Below, in pieces: positions 1-10,481 of a DNA stretch of 64,000 bases (the stretch's first letter is position 1; each line of letters opens with the position of its first letter). The position numbers and the translations under genes are program-made. This DNA comes from Rothia aeria (GTDB lineage Bacteria; Actinomycetota; Actinomycetes; Actinomycetales; Micrococcaceae). The notes under the pieces were generated by a model. The model saw nothing but the letters and a program-made list of their open reading frames with translations. It made no database searches and was not told the origin of the DNA. The stretch covers positions 806,001 through 870,000 of the forward strand of contig AP017895.1 of the NCBI GenBank assembly GCA_002355935.1, given 5' to 3'.

Positions 1-83
1 ACCCGATAATGCATAAATATGTGAGCAGGGGGGGGCAAGGGCAATGCACCACACACGCTCTTCGGTACGCCCCAGCTGGGAGA

Positions 84-1908
84 CTATTGTTCGTTATTGA
101 GTTCGTCCCATGAGGCGCGCATCGTCGCAAACCGCCCGCCAGTGGCCGTTAGCGCCTGCGGGGAGCCGTCCTCAACCACCTCGCCAGCATCAATCACCAG
201 CACCCTGTCGGCGGCTAGCACCGTCGATAACCGGTGGGCAATAATAAACGCGGTACGCCCCGACAGCAACGTATTCAGCGCCCGCTGCACCGCCCGCTCA
301 CTCGGAATGTCCAAGGAGGCGGTGGCCTCATCAAGAATCACCACATTCGGGTCCGCCAAAAACACGCGCGCAAACGACACCAGCTGCCGTTGACCCGCCG
401 ACAGGTTCGTTCCGGCGCGGCCCAGCATCGTCTGGTACCCCTGCGGAAGGGCACTAATAAACCCGTGCGCGCCCACCGCCTGCGCCGCCGCAACAACCTG
501 CTCATCGGTGGCGTTCGGGTTACCCAAACGAATGTTCCCGGCGATCGTGTCAGAAAACAGGAACACTTCCTGAGTGAGCATCACCACTTCCTGCCGTAGC
601 TGAGCGTCTGAGAGCCTGCGAATATCAACGCCATCAAGCAGTACCCGCCCATCACTCACATCATAGAACCGCGACAGAAGCTTAGCGATCGTAGACTTGC
701 CCGCGCCCGTAGCACCCACCAGCGCCACCCGCTGCCCCGCCGGTACGCTCAACGATGTGCGCTGCAGCGCCGGAGTGCCCTCCACATAGGCGAACTGGGC
801 GTTTTGAAACTCGACCGCCCCGCGCGCGGCACCCTCAAGAACCTGCCGCTGCACGGGGTGCTCAGCCTCACGCACCTGCGGACGCTCCGCCAAAAAACCG
901 GAAATCTTCTCTAGTGCCGAGAACGCCGACTGGAACAGGTTATAGAACTCGGAGAGCGTCATAATCGGCTCAAACACCCGGTTCGCATAAATAATGAGCG
1001 CCAGCAGGGTGCCCACCTGCATAGTCCCGCCCAGCACCGCATACCCGCCAATCACCAGCGCCGCCGCCACAAACACATTCCCGAAAAGCATGAGAGTGGG
1101 GAGTAGATGCCGAACATCTTAATAGAGTCCATCACGCTCACCCGGTACCGTTCGGCCACGGCGGCGTACTCTGCACGCGCCGCCGCTTCCGCGCCGAACC
1201 CCTTGACCGCGCGAATACCGGTGAACGTCTCAACGAAGCGGGTGGTCAGCTGCGCAGACTCGTTCCGTAAAGACCGGAAAATACGCGAAATACCGCGCTG
1301 AAACCAGCGGGTCAGCAGGTAAATCGGTACGCCCGTAAGCAGCAGAAGAACCCCAATACGCCAGTCCAGCACAAAAATGGCCACCACCGAGAACAGCATG
1401 TTCAGCAGGGTAGTCACCAGCTGGCTTAAACCGCTGCCCAAGAACGTGGCGATCGTCTCAACGTCGTTCGTCAGACGCGATATGACCCTGCCCGAAGTGT
1501 ACGACTCGTGAAAAGAGACGCTCAGCGCCTGCGAATGTTTAAACACTCGGGTGCGTAAATGCAGCAGCACCCCTAAGGAGACGCGCACCGTATACGCCAC
1601 ATTCGCCCATGTGGCGCCCGCATTTACCAGCACACTCACCGCAAACACCGCTAAAAGTGTCAGCAGCGGGCCGGTGTCGCCGTGCGTGACCGGGGCAATC
1701 GCCGTGTCGAGCACCCGCGCTATGAGCACCGGCTGGGCTGCTGCCGCAACAGCCGCCACCAGCACCGAGACGACCGAAGCCGCCAGCGCCCCCATGTACG
1801 GCCGGAGCATCTGCCGCAGCAGCGCGAAGGAGCGTTTCCGCGCCTGCTTCTGCTCCTTAGGGTCAGGTCCGTGCGCTCGTGCGGGGCTTTAGCCCCGGTT
1901 AGTTTCAT
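84..1908 (-). CDS. ABC exporter half-transporter, subunit with canonical ATPase site (two frameshifts)
   Basis: Membrane-spanning domain followed by an ATPase domain, about 608 codons once the frame is repaired, the usual size of a type-I exporter half-transporter. Visible motifs are Walker [10 protein letters not shown], signature LSAGQ, Walker [13 protein letters not shown] with the catalytic Glu, and H-loop AHRLST. The ATG at 1908 overlaps the stop of the upstream ABC gene as ATGA, so the pair is translationally coupled and probably forms a heterodimer in the cytoplasmic membrane. The frame breaks at the G-runs 1860-1862 and 1098-1101; adding one base in each restores continuous homology ([13 protein letters not shown] at the first, [11 protein letters not shown] at the second). 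Substrate cannot be inferred. Family assignment is secure; whether the breaks are real is doubtful. Confidence 0.85.
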
Positions 1909-3928
1909 TGGGTGCCTCCGCCCTCCCCGGTGGGGGAGCCCTCACGATTCTGCGTGCTCTCAGCGGCGGCGGATACCTCACTCTCGGCAATCCCAAAGAG
2001 CATGTCCGCAATATGCGCCAGAGACGCGGGGGCCTCCGGTTCGGCGCTCATTAACGCACGGTATGCAGGGAGTTTCATCAGCTCGGTGTGCGTCCCGTCG
2101 GCAACGATTTTCCCGCCCTCAAGCAGCAGAACCCGGTCTGCTAAGGCCACCGTGGAGGGCCGGTGAGCCGTCAGCAGGGTGGTTGCCCCGCCCAAGTTCC
2201 CCTCACCGCCGCGCAGGTTCGTGATGATGCGCTCCTCCGTACCCACATCCAGCGCCGAGAACGGGTCATCCAGCAGAAGCACCGCCGGGCGTGCCGCCAG
2301 CGCACGCGCCAACGAAAGGCGCTGCCGCTGACCACCCGAAAGGCTCAGCCCTCCTCGCCGATGACGGTATCCACGCCCTCAGGCAAATCCGCCACGAAAT
2401 CGCAGGCGGCAAGTTCAAGAGCGCCCGTTAGGGTCTGCTCCAGCTCCTCATCGCTGTATTCACCGCGCACACCCATCAGCACATTCTGGCGCACCGTACC
2501 CGAGAACAGCACCGCCTCCTCAAACACGAAAGCGGTCTGTGCGCGCAGCACCGGCAGGGGCATGTCGGCAATATCTTCACGCCCCAAGAGGATGCGCCCG
2601 CTGGTGGGGGAGTAGAAACGCGGAACCAGCGTCAGCGCCGTGGACTTGCCGCTGCCGGTGGCACCCACCAGCGCAACCACCTCGCCCGCGAACGCCTTAA
2701 AACTCAGCCCTCAAGCACCCCGCCCGGTGCGGGCGCATCGATGGCGTGTTCTTCGGGCTGTGTTCTTGGGAGCTGGGCTCTTGTGCGGGGTCGTAGGTAA
2801 AGTGCACGTTATCGAACGTCACCGATAAAACACCGCCGGAAGGGATAGGAGCCTGCTCGGCTGCCTCGTCGGTGAGTACTACTTCTTCATGCCCGTTTTC
2901 GCTCATTACTTCAACATGCCTTTCCATAGCTACCCGGTAGTTCAAATACGAAGAAATCAGTGTGGTTGAACGCAGAACGTGCCCCAGCACCACGGTCAGC
3001 ACCGCAAAATAGGCGGTGAGCGACCCTAACGAAACCTCCCCCGAGGCCACCTGCGGAACCCCCACCCACAGGGCGATGAGGGTGCTCACCCCAACAATAA
3101 CCCGCTGATAAAACGCCACCAGCGCCACCAGCATAGACCGCCGGTAATCCAGGGAGTTCAGCTCCTCAACGGCTGCGGTGTACTTCTGAATTTCTTCCTG
3201 GGAACGCCCTAAAGCTTTAATGACGCGGATGCCGCGCACCGACTCCTCAATACGGGTTGATACATCCCCGGTGAGCTGCTGAAGCTCCTTAGTGTACGCA
3301 TTGTATTTACGCACATAGCTCACCAGGGACACCAAAAGCACGGGTACGGTCACCACGAACACCACCGCCAGCTGCCACGAGGCACCGAACATGAATGAGC
3401 TGCCCACCAGGAACATGACCGCCACCGAGATCAGCTGCACCAGCGCGAAGGAGAGCCACCGGCGGATCGTCCCCAGGTCAGACATTGACCGGGTGAGCAG
3501 CTGCCCGGATGACCAACGGTCAATCATTGACAGGGGCGCGCGCAGCAACTTGTCGAAGAAGTTCATGCGCATCCGCATTTCCATCGTGGAGGTCGGATCC
3601 ACAATCAGCCACCTGCGCCAGTAAGCCAAGGATGCCTGCCCCACACCGATGAGCAGCACCAACGACCCGCCAATCCAAATGCCTGTCTCGGTGGCGTTGC
3701 GGGTCAGCTCATCAACAATGAACTGAAGCATCTGCGGAACCGATATTTCAAGTACAGCAGCGCCGATCGCAACCACCAGACCCACCGCCCACCGGCCGCG
3801 TATGGGCTTCGTGTACGGTGCGAACTTTAGGGGTGCCCGCTCACCGGCCGCGTAGTCTACGGGCGCCGGGATGGGTTCGGGAGCGGTCTCAAGGAACGGG
3901 TTGCGCCGCCGGGAGGTGCTGGTGGCAT
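1905..3928 (-). CDS. ABC exporter half-transporter, subunit with degenerate ATPase site (three or four frameshifts)
   Basis: Partner of the downstream half-transporter. An N-terminal membrane domain is followed by an ATPase domain with Walker [10 protein letters not shown], Walker [12 protein letters not shown] and H-loop TAHRPST. Asp replaces the catalytic Glu after Walker B, as in the degenerate site of heterodimeric exporters of the TM287/288 type (known family behaviour). The frame is broken at 2348, 2707 and 2768-2770; one added base each gives [13 protein letters not shown] and [11 protein letters not shown] across the first two joins. No start codon lies in the long frame near residue 1. 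The ATG at 3928 becomes usable only if one base is also missing at the G-run 3898-3900, which makes exactly 676 codons. The N-terminus is therefore uncertain. Confidence 0.8.
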
Positions 3929-4040
3929 GTGTGCGAGTCGTTGCCGGTTCCTCCTGATCGGTTGCGGGGTTGTTACCCCTGCTGTTTATGAGCGGATGCG
4001 CCGCATCGGGCGCTATTGGTGATGTGAGCCTGAGGTTTCT

Positions 4041-4046
4041 ATTATA
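4041..4046 (-). promoter_or_regulatory. possible -10 element for the ABC exporter pair
   Basis: On the minus strand this reads TATAAT, a perfect -10 hexamer, about 110 bases upstream of the proposed start of the first ABC gene and within the gap after the metallophosphoesterase gene. No good -35 box lies 16-18 bases upstream, so this is only a candidate. Confidence 0.35.
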
Positions 4047-4126
4047 GACAGCGGCCTCTTGCCGTCTGCCGCGGGCTTGCTCTGCTGTGGGGTGCCCGCC
4101 CGAGATCCCGGCCGACAGCTGGGTGT

Positions 4127-5118
4127 TTATTCGCTCTTGGCTGTGAGGGTGACCAGCACCGCCTCTGGGGGCAAAAAAGCCGCACCGGCGCGAACCGTGA
4201 GGTACCCAACCCCGCCGTGACCTGCACCGGCACATCCTGCTGGTAGCTTACGCCCTTAGCGCGTGAAGGCGGTAAATCGCAGTTGCTCACCAGTGCCCGC
4301 CCACCCGGTAAACACACCTGCCCGCCGTGCGTGTGCCCGGCGAAAATTGCTTGCGCGCCGTCAGCGACGAACCGTTCAAGGGTGCGCATATAGGGGGCGT
4401 GCGCAACCCCGATACGCACCCGCGGGGTGGAGCCGGTATCAAACGCTTCAGGGGCGAACCCGGGGTGCTGATCGTAACGCAGGTGCGGGTCGTCAACCCC
4501 CGAAAACTCTAGGCGCAGCCCGCCGATGCTAATACTGTCATACCGGTTAATAAGTCCCGTCCAGCCGCGTGACTCAAAAGCATCATGCATTTTCCCAATA
4601 GGAAGCGGCACGCGTGAGCCTTCCTCAATTTCTTGGGGGGTGCGTGCCTGCCACAGGTACCGGGCCGGGTTCTTGAGCACAGGGGCGAAGTAGCAGTTCG
4701 ACCCCGGCACGAATACGCCCGGGAAGTCCATGAGCGGGTCTAAAGCATCCAGCAGGGGCGGCAGCCCATTAATATGTGAGAGGTTATCACCGGTATTGAT
4801 CACCAGATCGGGGCGTAACCCCGCCAGCGAATGCATGAACTCTCTTTTACGTGCCTGCCCCGGAATCATGTGCATATCCGAAATGTGCAGGATACGCAGA
4901 TCTGCCGTCCCCGCTGGGAGAACCGGCAGCCGCTCGTGGCGTACCACAAAATTATTCAGCTCAATAAAGTGGCCGTACGCTGCTGCGGCGACCCCCAGAA
5001 CAGCACCGGCGGCAACGGTCTTTTTCAGTACCGAACCGGTGCGTGCTGCAGGAGCCGCCGCTCGGAGCATACGGCGGGACGGGGCGGAATCACGCATTCC
5101 ATCCAGCCTTTCGCTCAT
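4127..5118 (-). CDS. calcineurin-like metallophosphoesterase (one frameshift near the C-terminus)
   Basis: About 330 residues after repair. A hydrophobic segment near residues 30-50 suggests a signal anchor. The metal-binding blocks are HISDMHMIPG, NTGDNLSH, PGSNCYF (where GNHD is usual) and FAGHTHGGQ, which place it in the YaeI-like metallophosphoesterases. It follows the class A PBP gene by about 30 bp, the same pairing I recall for M. tuberculosis Rv3682-Rv3683, so an envelope role is plausible but not shown. The frame is lost in the G-run 4167-4171; one added base gives LFCPPEAVLVTLTAKSE and a stop at 4127. Substrate unknown; the family is clear. Confidence 0.85.
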
Positions 5119-5147
5119 TCAGTTGTATGATTCACTCACCCGTAACC

Positions 5148-7283
5148 TTAGTTGGCGGTTGAGAGCACCTTCGCGCTGGGTTGGGTGAAGTTGTCGGTGT
5201 TGTACTTCGGTGCGACCGCCTTCATGTACGTCTGCCATTGCGCACCCGCGTAGGTTGCGCCGTCCACGTACTCACGTACCTGACCGTTAATTGCCAGCCC
5301 GTTCATGGAGCGGAAGCCCTTTGCCACGTTACCAACCCAGGAGGTGGTCACCAGGCCGCGGGTGTAACCGGCAATCCAGGTTTGTGACGAGTTATCGTTC
5401 GTACCGGTTTTCGCAGCGGACCCTTCGGGCAAACCAATCCCTCGGGTGGGGGCCGAGCCTCCCTGTTGGATCACGCCTTTAAGCACCCAGCTCACACCGT
5501 TAGCGATGTCCGGGTCAAGAACCTGTTCACACTTGGCCTGGTATTCCTTGAATACCTCGCCGTTGTTCTTGGTGACCTTGTTCATCGGGCGCGGCTCACA
5601 GTACTTCCCCTCGTTCGCAAAGACCGCGTAGGCTGAGGCCAATGTCAGCGGGGACACACCGTTTTTGGTACCGCCAATGTCAGTACCCAAATCGGGGATG
5701 CTGTGAAGCGGCTCTCCTGTGCCGTCGTACATGTGCAGGGTTTTAGACATTTCGTGCACATCGCACAAATCCAGCCGTGAGAGCATACCGTACAGGTATG
5801 AGTTCAGCGACTGCCGGATACCGTATGCCGCCGTGTTGTACCCCAGACCGCCGTTTACGGCGTTCTTGAAGGTCCACCCTTCCGGCTGGTTGCGGTAGTA
5901 GTATTTGCCGCCTGTCTCGTCGTAGCATTTGGCGTTCCACGCGAAACTGGTGGGGTACGACAACTGCGTACCATTGACCATGCCGTTGACGCCCTTGCCG
6001 TCCTTAATCCACTGGGCAAGGATCACCGGTTTGAACGTTGAACCGGGCTGGAAGCCATTGGTGCCGCCGTACTTGGCATCAACGTTGTAGTTGAACTGCG
6101 AGACCGAATGGTCATTGGCGTCCTTGGGGCTGCCCCATTCTGTGTTCTGCGCCATCGCCACCACATTACCGTTGGAAGGCTCGATGCTGGTCAGTGCGGT
6201 GTTAATGTCATTAGTGTTGGTTGCCCCAGGCTGAGTGGATTCAACTGCCTGCTTCGCAACCTTCTGTGCCTCCGTGTTCAGGGAGGTGTAAATCTTCAAA
6301 CCACCGCGCTGCAGCATGGCATTGCGCTGAATATCGGTGGCACCGTAGGACTCATCCTGCAGGATATTATTCACCACGTAGTTGCAGAAGAAGGCGTACT
6401 CGCCAGCGTTGCTGCACCCCTTCTTCACCGGGTGAATGTCCAGGTTTACTTCGCTGGCCACTGCCTCGTCGTACTCTTGCTGAGAGATCTTCCCGTCACG
6501 CAGCATGGTGGAGAGCACCACGTTACGGCGTTCAACTGCGTTATCGGGGTGCTCGTCCGGCCGGTAGGTGTTGGGGGACTGCACCAGCCCGGCCAGCAGC
6601 GCTGACTGGGCAACGTTCAGGTCCTTCGCAGGAATACCCCAGTAGTACTGGGCTGCGGCCTCAACACCAAAGTTTGAGCCGCCCATGTTCACGATGTTCA
6701 GGTAGCCTTCAAGGATCTCGTCCTTGGACTTGTTCTGCTCCATCGAAACGGCCAGCTTCATTTCTTTGATCTTGGCGAAGTAGTTCTTGTTCCCGCCCAG
6801 GGTGGCGTTCGCGTCCTCACCGTTCTGCTCAGCAGCGTTAACGATCAGGTTGTTCACGTACTGCTGGGTGAGGGTGGAAGCACCCTGACGTTTGCCGGGA
6901 TTCATCGCGTTATTGAAGAACGCACGTCCAATACCGACGGCAGAGACCGCGCCGTGGCTATAGAAATCACGGTCCTCAACCGAAATGATGGCGTTCCGCA
7001 TATGCGGGGAGATCTGGTCGAGCTTCACCTGTGTACGGTTCTCTTCGTAGAAGGTGGCCAGCTCGGTCTTACCATCTGCGGCGTAGATCGTTGAGGGACG
7101 TGCCAGGGGGCCCTCTGAAATCTCATCCGGTAAGTCTTGGAACCAGCTCATGGATGCGTTCACCACTGAGCCAGCGCCTACGACGGGCGGCACAACAATG
7201 ACCGCCACCAGAAAACCTGCAATGACGCTGTAAGCAATAAACTGCAAAAGGTCGCGGCCGCGACGTTTCTTAGGAGAAGCCAT
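5148..7283 (-). CDS. ponA: class A penicillin-binding protein (transglycosylase/transpeptidase)
   Basis: 711 residues: a basic N-terminus (KKRRGRD), one membrane anchor at about residues 15-38, a GT51 glycosyltransferase domain (ISVEDRDFYSHGAV, then QGASTLTQQYVNN) and a C-terminal transpeptidase domain. The serine motif is PGSTFKP and the third motif KTGTNDNSSQTW. The usual SxN tripeptide appears as GYN before TAAYG. It polymerises and cross-links peptidoglycan at the membrane surface. The ATG at 7283 was chosen because the basic cytoplasmic tail starts there; an upstream ATG at 7325 adds 14 unlikely residues. It heads a minus-strand run with the phosphoesterase and ABC genes. No PASTA domain was seen. 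Confidence 0.93.
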   Translation of the reverse strand: MASPKKRRGRDLLQFIAYSVIAGFLVAVIVVPPVVGAGSVVNASMSWFQDLPDEISEGPLARPSTIYAADGKTELATFYEENRTQVKLDQISPHMRNAIISVEDRDFYSHGAVSAVGIGRAFFNNAMNPGKRQGASTLTQQYVNNLIVNAAEQNGEDANATLGGNKNYFAKIKEMKLAVSMEQNKSKDEILEGYLNIVNMGGSNFGVEAAAQYYWGIPAKDLNVAQSALLAGLVQSPNTYRPDEHPDNAVERRNVVLSTMLRDGKISQQEYDEAVASEVNLDIHPVKKGCSNAGEYAFFCNYVVNNILQDESYGATDIQRNAMLQRGGLKIYTSLNTEAQKVAKQAVESTQPGATNTNDINTALTSIEPSNGNVVAMAQNTEWGSPKDANDHSVSQFNYNVDAKYGGTNGFQPGSTFKPVILAQWIKDGKGVNGMVNGTQLSYPTSFAWNAKCYDETGGKYYYRNQPEGWTFKNAVNGGLGYNTAAYGIRQSLNSYLYGMLSRLDLCDVHEMSKTLHMYDGTGEPLHSIPDLGTDIGGTKNGVSPLTLASAYAVFANEGKYCEPRPMNKVTKNNGEVFKEYQAKCEQVLDPDIANGVSWVLKGVIQQGGSAPTRGIGLPEGSAAKTGTNDNSSQTWIAGYTRGLVTTSWVGNVAKGFRSMNGLAINGQVREYVDGATYAGAQWQTYMKAVAPKYNTDNFTQPSAKVLSTAN

Positions 7284-7484
7284 TCCCCAGTTTAGCGGAT
7301 ATAACTGGGAACTGTAGCCGCCCACGTCAGCCCGCTTTTCATGCCCGGCATGCCGCCGAACAACCTCCTTAGGGTGTCTTAATATTTGGTGTTAAACATG
7401 AAGGTGCCCGCTGTATTCTGTCACGTACCCGTGAAATGACCGGTGATATTGTACAGTACGCCCCCGAAGGACTACCCTAGGTGT

Positions 7485-7688
7485 ATGAAGAAATGGGAAT
7501 ACGCAACTGTGCCTCTGATGATCCATGCTACTAAGCAGATCCTCGACAGCTGGGGCGAAGATGGCTGGGAGCTTGTGACGGTACTCCCCGGTGCCTCCGC
7601 ACCTTCCGGCCCGAACCCTGCAGGTAATATGGTCGCCCCCACGCAGGGCAACCCCATCGCCTACTTTAAGCGCGAAAAGGCGCAGTAG
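7485..7688 (+). CDS. small DUF4177-like protein
   Basis: 67 residues beginning KKWEYATVPLM and containing ILDSWGEDGWELV, the W-E-Y ... D-GWELV pattern of DUF4177 proteins. The ATG at 7485 matches the family start; an in-frame ATG at 7443 would add 14 unlikely residues. It lies upstream of the RidA gene, the position in which related Actinobacteria carry a short protein of this kind. Function unknown. Confidence 0.75.
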   Translation: MKKWEYATVPLMIHATKQILDSWGEDGWELVTVLPGASAPSGPNPAGNMVAPTQGNPIAYFKREKAQ

Positions 7689-7840
7689 TATACGCACCGC
7701 CCGGTGACCGCCCCATCTAGGGGTCGCGGCACCGGGTTTAGCGTCTTTTGCTTGTGCGGCTGCGGACAACCCCGCGAAAATATACCGCTTAAGGGCATCC
7801 TTAAACCAATCGCCGATCCCTTACCCACGGAGAGAGCATC

Positions 7841-8323
7841 ATGACCGAACCCCGTATAGAACAACGTATCCGAGACCTTGGCTACGAGCTGCCTGAGGTT
7901 GCTGCGCCTGTGGCCGCTTATGTTCCGGCTGTTGTCTCCGGCAGTTACGTGTACACTTCCGGGCAGCTGCCTTTTACGAAGGGGGAACTGCCGGCTATTG
8001 GTAAGGTATCTGCCAGCGGGCAAGCAGGCTTTGTGGCACCTGAGGACGCTAAAAAATACGCCGCCATTTGTGTGCTTAACGCCTTGGCTGCCGTAAAATC
8101 TGTGATTGGCGATCTTGACCGGGTGCGCCGCATTGTGAAGGTTGTCGGTTTTGTCTCTTCTGAACCGAACTTCACCGGTCAGCCCGGCGTTATTAACGGT
8201 GCATCCGAGCTGCTGGGCGAGATTTTCGGTGAGGCTGGGCAGCACGCCCGTTCGGCGGTCGGCGTACCCGTGCTCCCGCTCGATTCCCCCGTAGAAGTTG
8301 AGATTATCGTCGAATATGCGTAG
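7841..8323 (+). CDS. RidA (YjgF/YER057c/UK114) family protein
   Basis: 160 residues with the RidA core: VVSGSYVYTSGQLPF near the N-terminus, then a central LDRVRRIVKVVGFVSS and a C-terminal SAVGVPVLPLDSPVEVE. Members are trimeric; canonical RidA hydrolyses reactive enamine/imine intermediates from PLP enzymes. This longer subgroup has a less certain substrate, and the Arg that defines true RidA is not evident in the expected segment, so I do not use the gene symbol. GGAGAG precedes the ATG. The stop overlaps the start of the Nudix gene by 8 bp, indicating coupled translation. Confidence 0.85.
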   Translation: MTEPRIEQRIRDLGYELPEVAAPVAAYVPAVVSGSYVYTSGQLPFTKGELPAIGKVSASGQAGFVAPEDAKKYAAICVLNALAAVKSVIGDLDRVRRIVKVVGFVSSEPNFTGQPGVINGASELLGEIFGEAGQHARSAVGVPVLPLDSPVEVEIIVEYA

Positions 8324-9383
8324 CGAACTGTACACCGGCGCTATCCCCGTGGCGGGTTCCCCTCGCGTTTATTCCGGCAGGAAGAGCGCCCCCGCCCCGC
8401 GTACCGAACAGGTGCAGCGGCTGTACACTATCCCAGACTTTATGCGCACCGCCGCGGAGACGTGGGCGAACGAGCATTCCGGGGAGGCAGCCGGTACTGC
8501 CGAATCCACCGGGTGCGCCCTCAAGCATGCGGCCTCCGTCATTTTTGTGCGTGATGGCGACGACGGGCTGGAAACTATCCTTACCTACCGGCCCGGCTGC
8601 TCTCCTTTAGGGATTGTTGCTTTTCCCGGCGGTATGGTCACCGCAGAAGATGCACAGAATATCCCCTGGTGTGGCGCTGATGCGGAGCATTGGCAGCGCA
8701 CCTTCGCGTTCGGTGACGCAACGATAGCCCATAAGGTGGTGGTCGCTGCGGTGCGTGAAACCTTTGAAGAAACCGGGCTGTTATTGGCTGGTGAGGACGA
8801 GGGGAGCGTAGCTGAGTACACCGCTGGCAGCGACCAGATGAACCACCGGGAGGCGATCTCGGACCGCGACGAAACCCTCAGCAAATACCTGGCGATGAGC
8901 GGACTAAAAATCCGGGCTGATCTGCTGCGCCCTGTGGTGCGCTGGCAGTCGCCGGACTTCTGCCACAAACGGTACGATGTCGCGTATTTCACCACCGCCG
9001 TGCCTGTCGGCCAGCAGGCAAGCCTGCTGAAGGATAAAGGTATTTGGGGTGACTGGGTGAACGTGCGGGAGCTGCTTGCAGGCCGGGCCACCAGCGACCT
9101 CGGCGACCGTATTAACCAGCCCGATACCGCCGGTAAAACCCTTGATGAGCTGGTCACCCCCGGGGTCATGTGTACCCTTGAATCCCTGGCGAAGGTCGGT
9201 ACGAGCGTGGCCTGGTTGGCTAAGAAACGAACGGTTGAGGTGAAAAAACCCATCCTTGTTAAGAACGACGGACAGTGTATGCTCTCATTCACTGAGGTGG
9301 TGAAGGCTGCCCCACGCACCGGAAAGTTTGGTGCGGTGGCTGCACCAGCAACCTCAGCCATTCCTACAGTCACCCCTTCATAA
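8316..9383 (+). CDS. Nudix hydrolase, large form
   Basis: 355 residues. The Nudix box is split by an insertion: FPGGMVTAEDA, about 30 residues, then AAVRETFEETGLLL with the catalytic REx2EE core. Such long Nudix proteins beside RidA are common in Actinobacteria; the substrate (a nucleoside diphosphate derivative) is unknown. The ATG at 8316 sits inside the last codons of the RidA gene. A TTG at 8298 is in frame but would overlap further and is less likely. A strong hairpin terminator follows 9 bp after the stop. Confidence 0.82.
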   Translation: MRSELYTGAIPVAGSPRVYSGRKSAPAPRTEQVQRLYTIPDFMRTAAETWANEHSGEAAGTAESTGCALKHAASVIFVRDGDDGLETILTYRPGCSPLGIVAFPGGMVTAEDAQNIPWCGADAEHWQRTFAFGDATIAHKVVVAAVRETFEETGLLLAGEDEGSVAEYTAGSDQMNHREAISDRDETLSKYLAMSGLKIRADLLRPVVRWQSPDFCHKRYDVAYFTTAVPVGQQASLLKDKGIWGDWVNVRELLAGRATSDLGDRINQPDTAGKTLDELVTPGVMCTLESLAKVGTSVAWLAKKRTVEVKKPILVKNDGQCMLSFTEVVKAAPRTGKFGAVAAPATSAIPTVTPS

Positions 9384-9391
9384 AAACGTGG

Positions 9392-9432
9392 AAGGCCGGA
9401 TTTCCGCACAGCGCGGAAAATCCGGCCTTTGT
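9392..9432 (+). terminator. rho-independent terminator after the RidA-Nudix pair
   Basis: A near-perfect stem pairs AAGGCCGGATTTCCGC with GCGGAAAATCCGGCCTT around a 5-6 base loop and is followed by TTTG. It closes the RidA-Nudix operon before the oxidoreductase gene. Confidence 0.85.
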
Positions 9433-9467
9433 TGTAGGCAGATAATCACAGTGAAAGGAGGAACCTC

Positions 9468-10466
9468 ATGATTCGCAAAATTCAGCATAACGCTTATGGC
9501 GATCCCAGCGTTCTAGAAATGGTTGAGACAGATGAGCCTACACCGGGCGAAGGTGAAGTCCGTGTGAGTGTCAAAGCGGTCAGCCTGAACCCCGTGGATC
9601 TGAAAACTTTTGAGGGGTATAAGCCGCTTCGTATCGCAGAGACGAGCAACCGTTTGCGTCACCCGTCCTGGTGGTTTGGCCGCGGTCCCGCACGTTTTCC
9701 GAAGGGCGTGGGGCGTGACTTTTCTGGTGTGATAGATGCCCTCGGTCCCGGTGTGAACAATATTGCTGTGGGCGATGCGGTACTGGGAACCCTGCGCAGC
9801 GCTCCCGGCTCCGGCGTGACGGAAGGCTCCCTGGCTGAGAAACTGGTGACTTCTGCCCAGAATATCGTTGCGAAACCTGAAAACCTGAACTTTGAGGTTG
9901 CCGCAGCCTTGGGCGTCGCCGGGGAGACCGCGTGCGGGGCGTTCCGTGCAATCGATCTGAAACCCGAGGATGTGCTGGTTATCAGTGCCGCATCCGGCGG
10001 TGTGGGAGCCGTGGCGGTTCAGCTTGCGGTGCATCGGGGAGCAACAGTTATCGGTATCGCATCGGAGAAAAACGCGGAGTTCGTACGCTCTCTGGGGGCT
10101 ATTCCGGTTGCATACGGTGACGGTTTGAAAGAACGTATTCTCAAGGCAGCACCGACCCCGGTTACGAAAATACTTGACTGCTACAACGGTGACTACATCC
10201 CGTTAGGGGCAGAGCTCGGCCTGAAAAAGGACGCGATGGGCACACTGATTCCTACGCCGAAGGCAATGATAAAAGGCGCGCAGTTTACGGGGGCGCGGCA
10301 TGCGCAGCCCGGTGACCTGAAAGAAGTCGCCGATCTGGTGGCATCGGGAGATATTGACGTGACCTTAGCGCATGTGTACCCGTTCAAACTTACTTCCATC
10401 CGTGACGGCTATAAGGAACTGGGCACGGGGCATGTGCGCGGTAAACTTGTGGTCACTATTCCCTAA
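9468..10466 (+). CDS. NADPH:quinone oxidoreductase-like MDR protein
   Basis: 332 residues of the zinc-free medium-chain dehydrogenase type. The N-terminal GroES-like domain carries SLNPVDLKTFEGYK; the Rossmann domain has VISAASGGVGAVAVQLA for NADPH binding at about residues 165-185. No structural-zinc cysteine cluster is present, which fits quinone or enone reductases rather than alcohol dehydrogenases. A clear ribosome site, AAAGGAGG, precedes the ATG by 6 bases. A second dehydrogenase-like gene follows 15 bp later, so the two are probably co-transcribed. Substrate unknown. Confidence 0.85.
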   Translation: MIRKIQHNAYGDPSVLEMVETDEPTPGEGEVRVSVKAVSLNPVDLKTFEGYKPLRIAETSNRLRHPSWWFGRGPARFPKGVGRDFSGVIDALGPGVNNIAVGDAVLGTLRSAPGSGVTEGSLAEKLVTSAQNIVAKPENLNFEVAAALGVAGETACGAFRAIDLKPEDVLVISAASGGVGAVAVQLAVHRGATVIGIASEKNAEFVRSLGAIPVAYGDGLKERILKAAPTPVTKILDCYNGDYIPLGAELGLKKDAMGTLIPTPKAMIKGAQFTGARHAQPGDLKEVADLVASGDIDVTLAHVYPFKLTSIRDGYKELGTGHVRGKLVVTIP

Positions 10467-10481
10467 CAAAAGTCGAAAACT

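Noticed and set aside
7284-7484. A WhiB4-like gene between the PBP and RidA region, as in M. tuberculosis
   Set aside because: No frame carries the four-cysteine WhiB pattern in this short gap.
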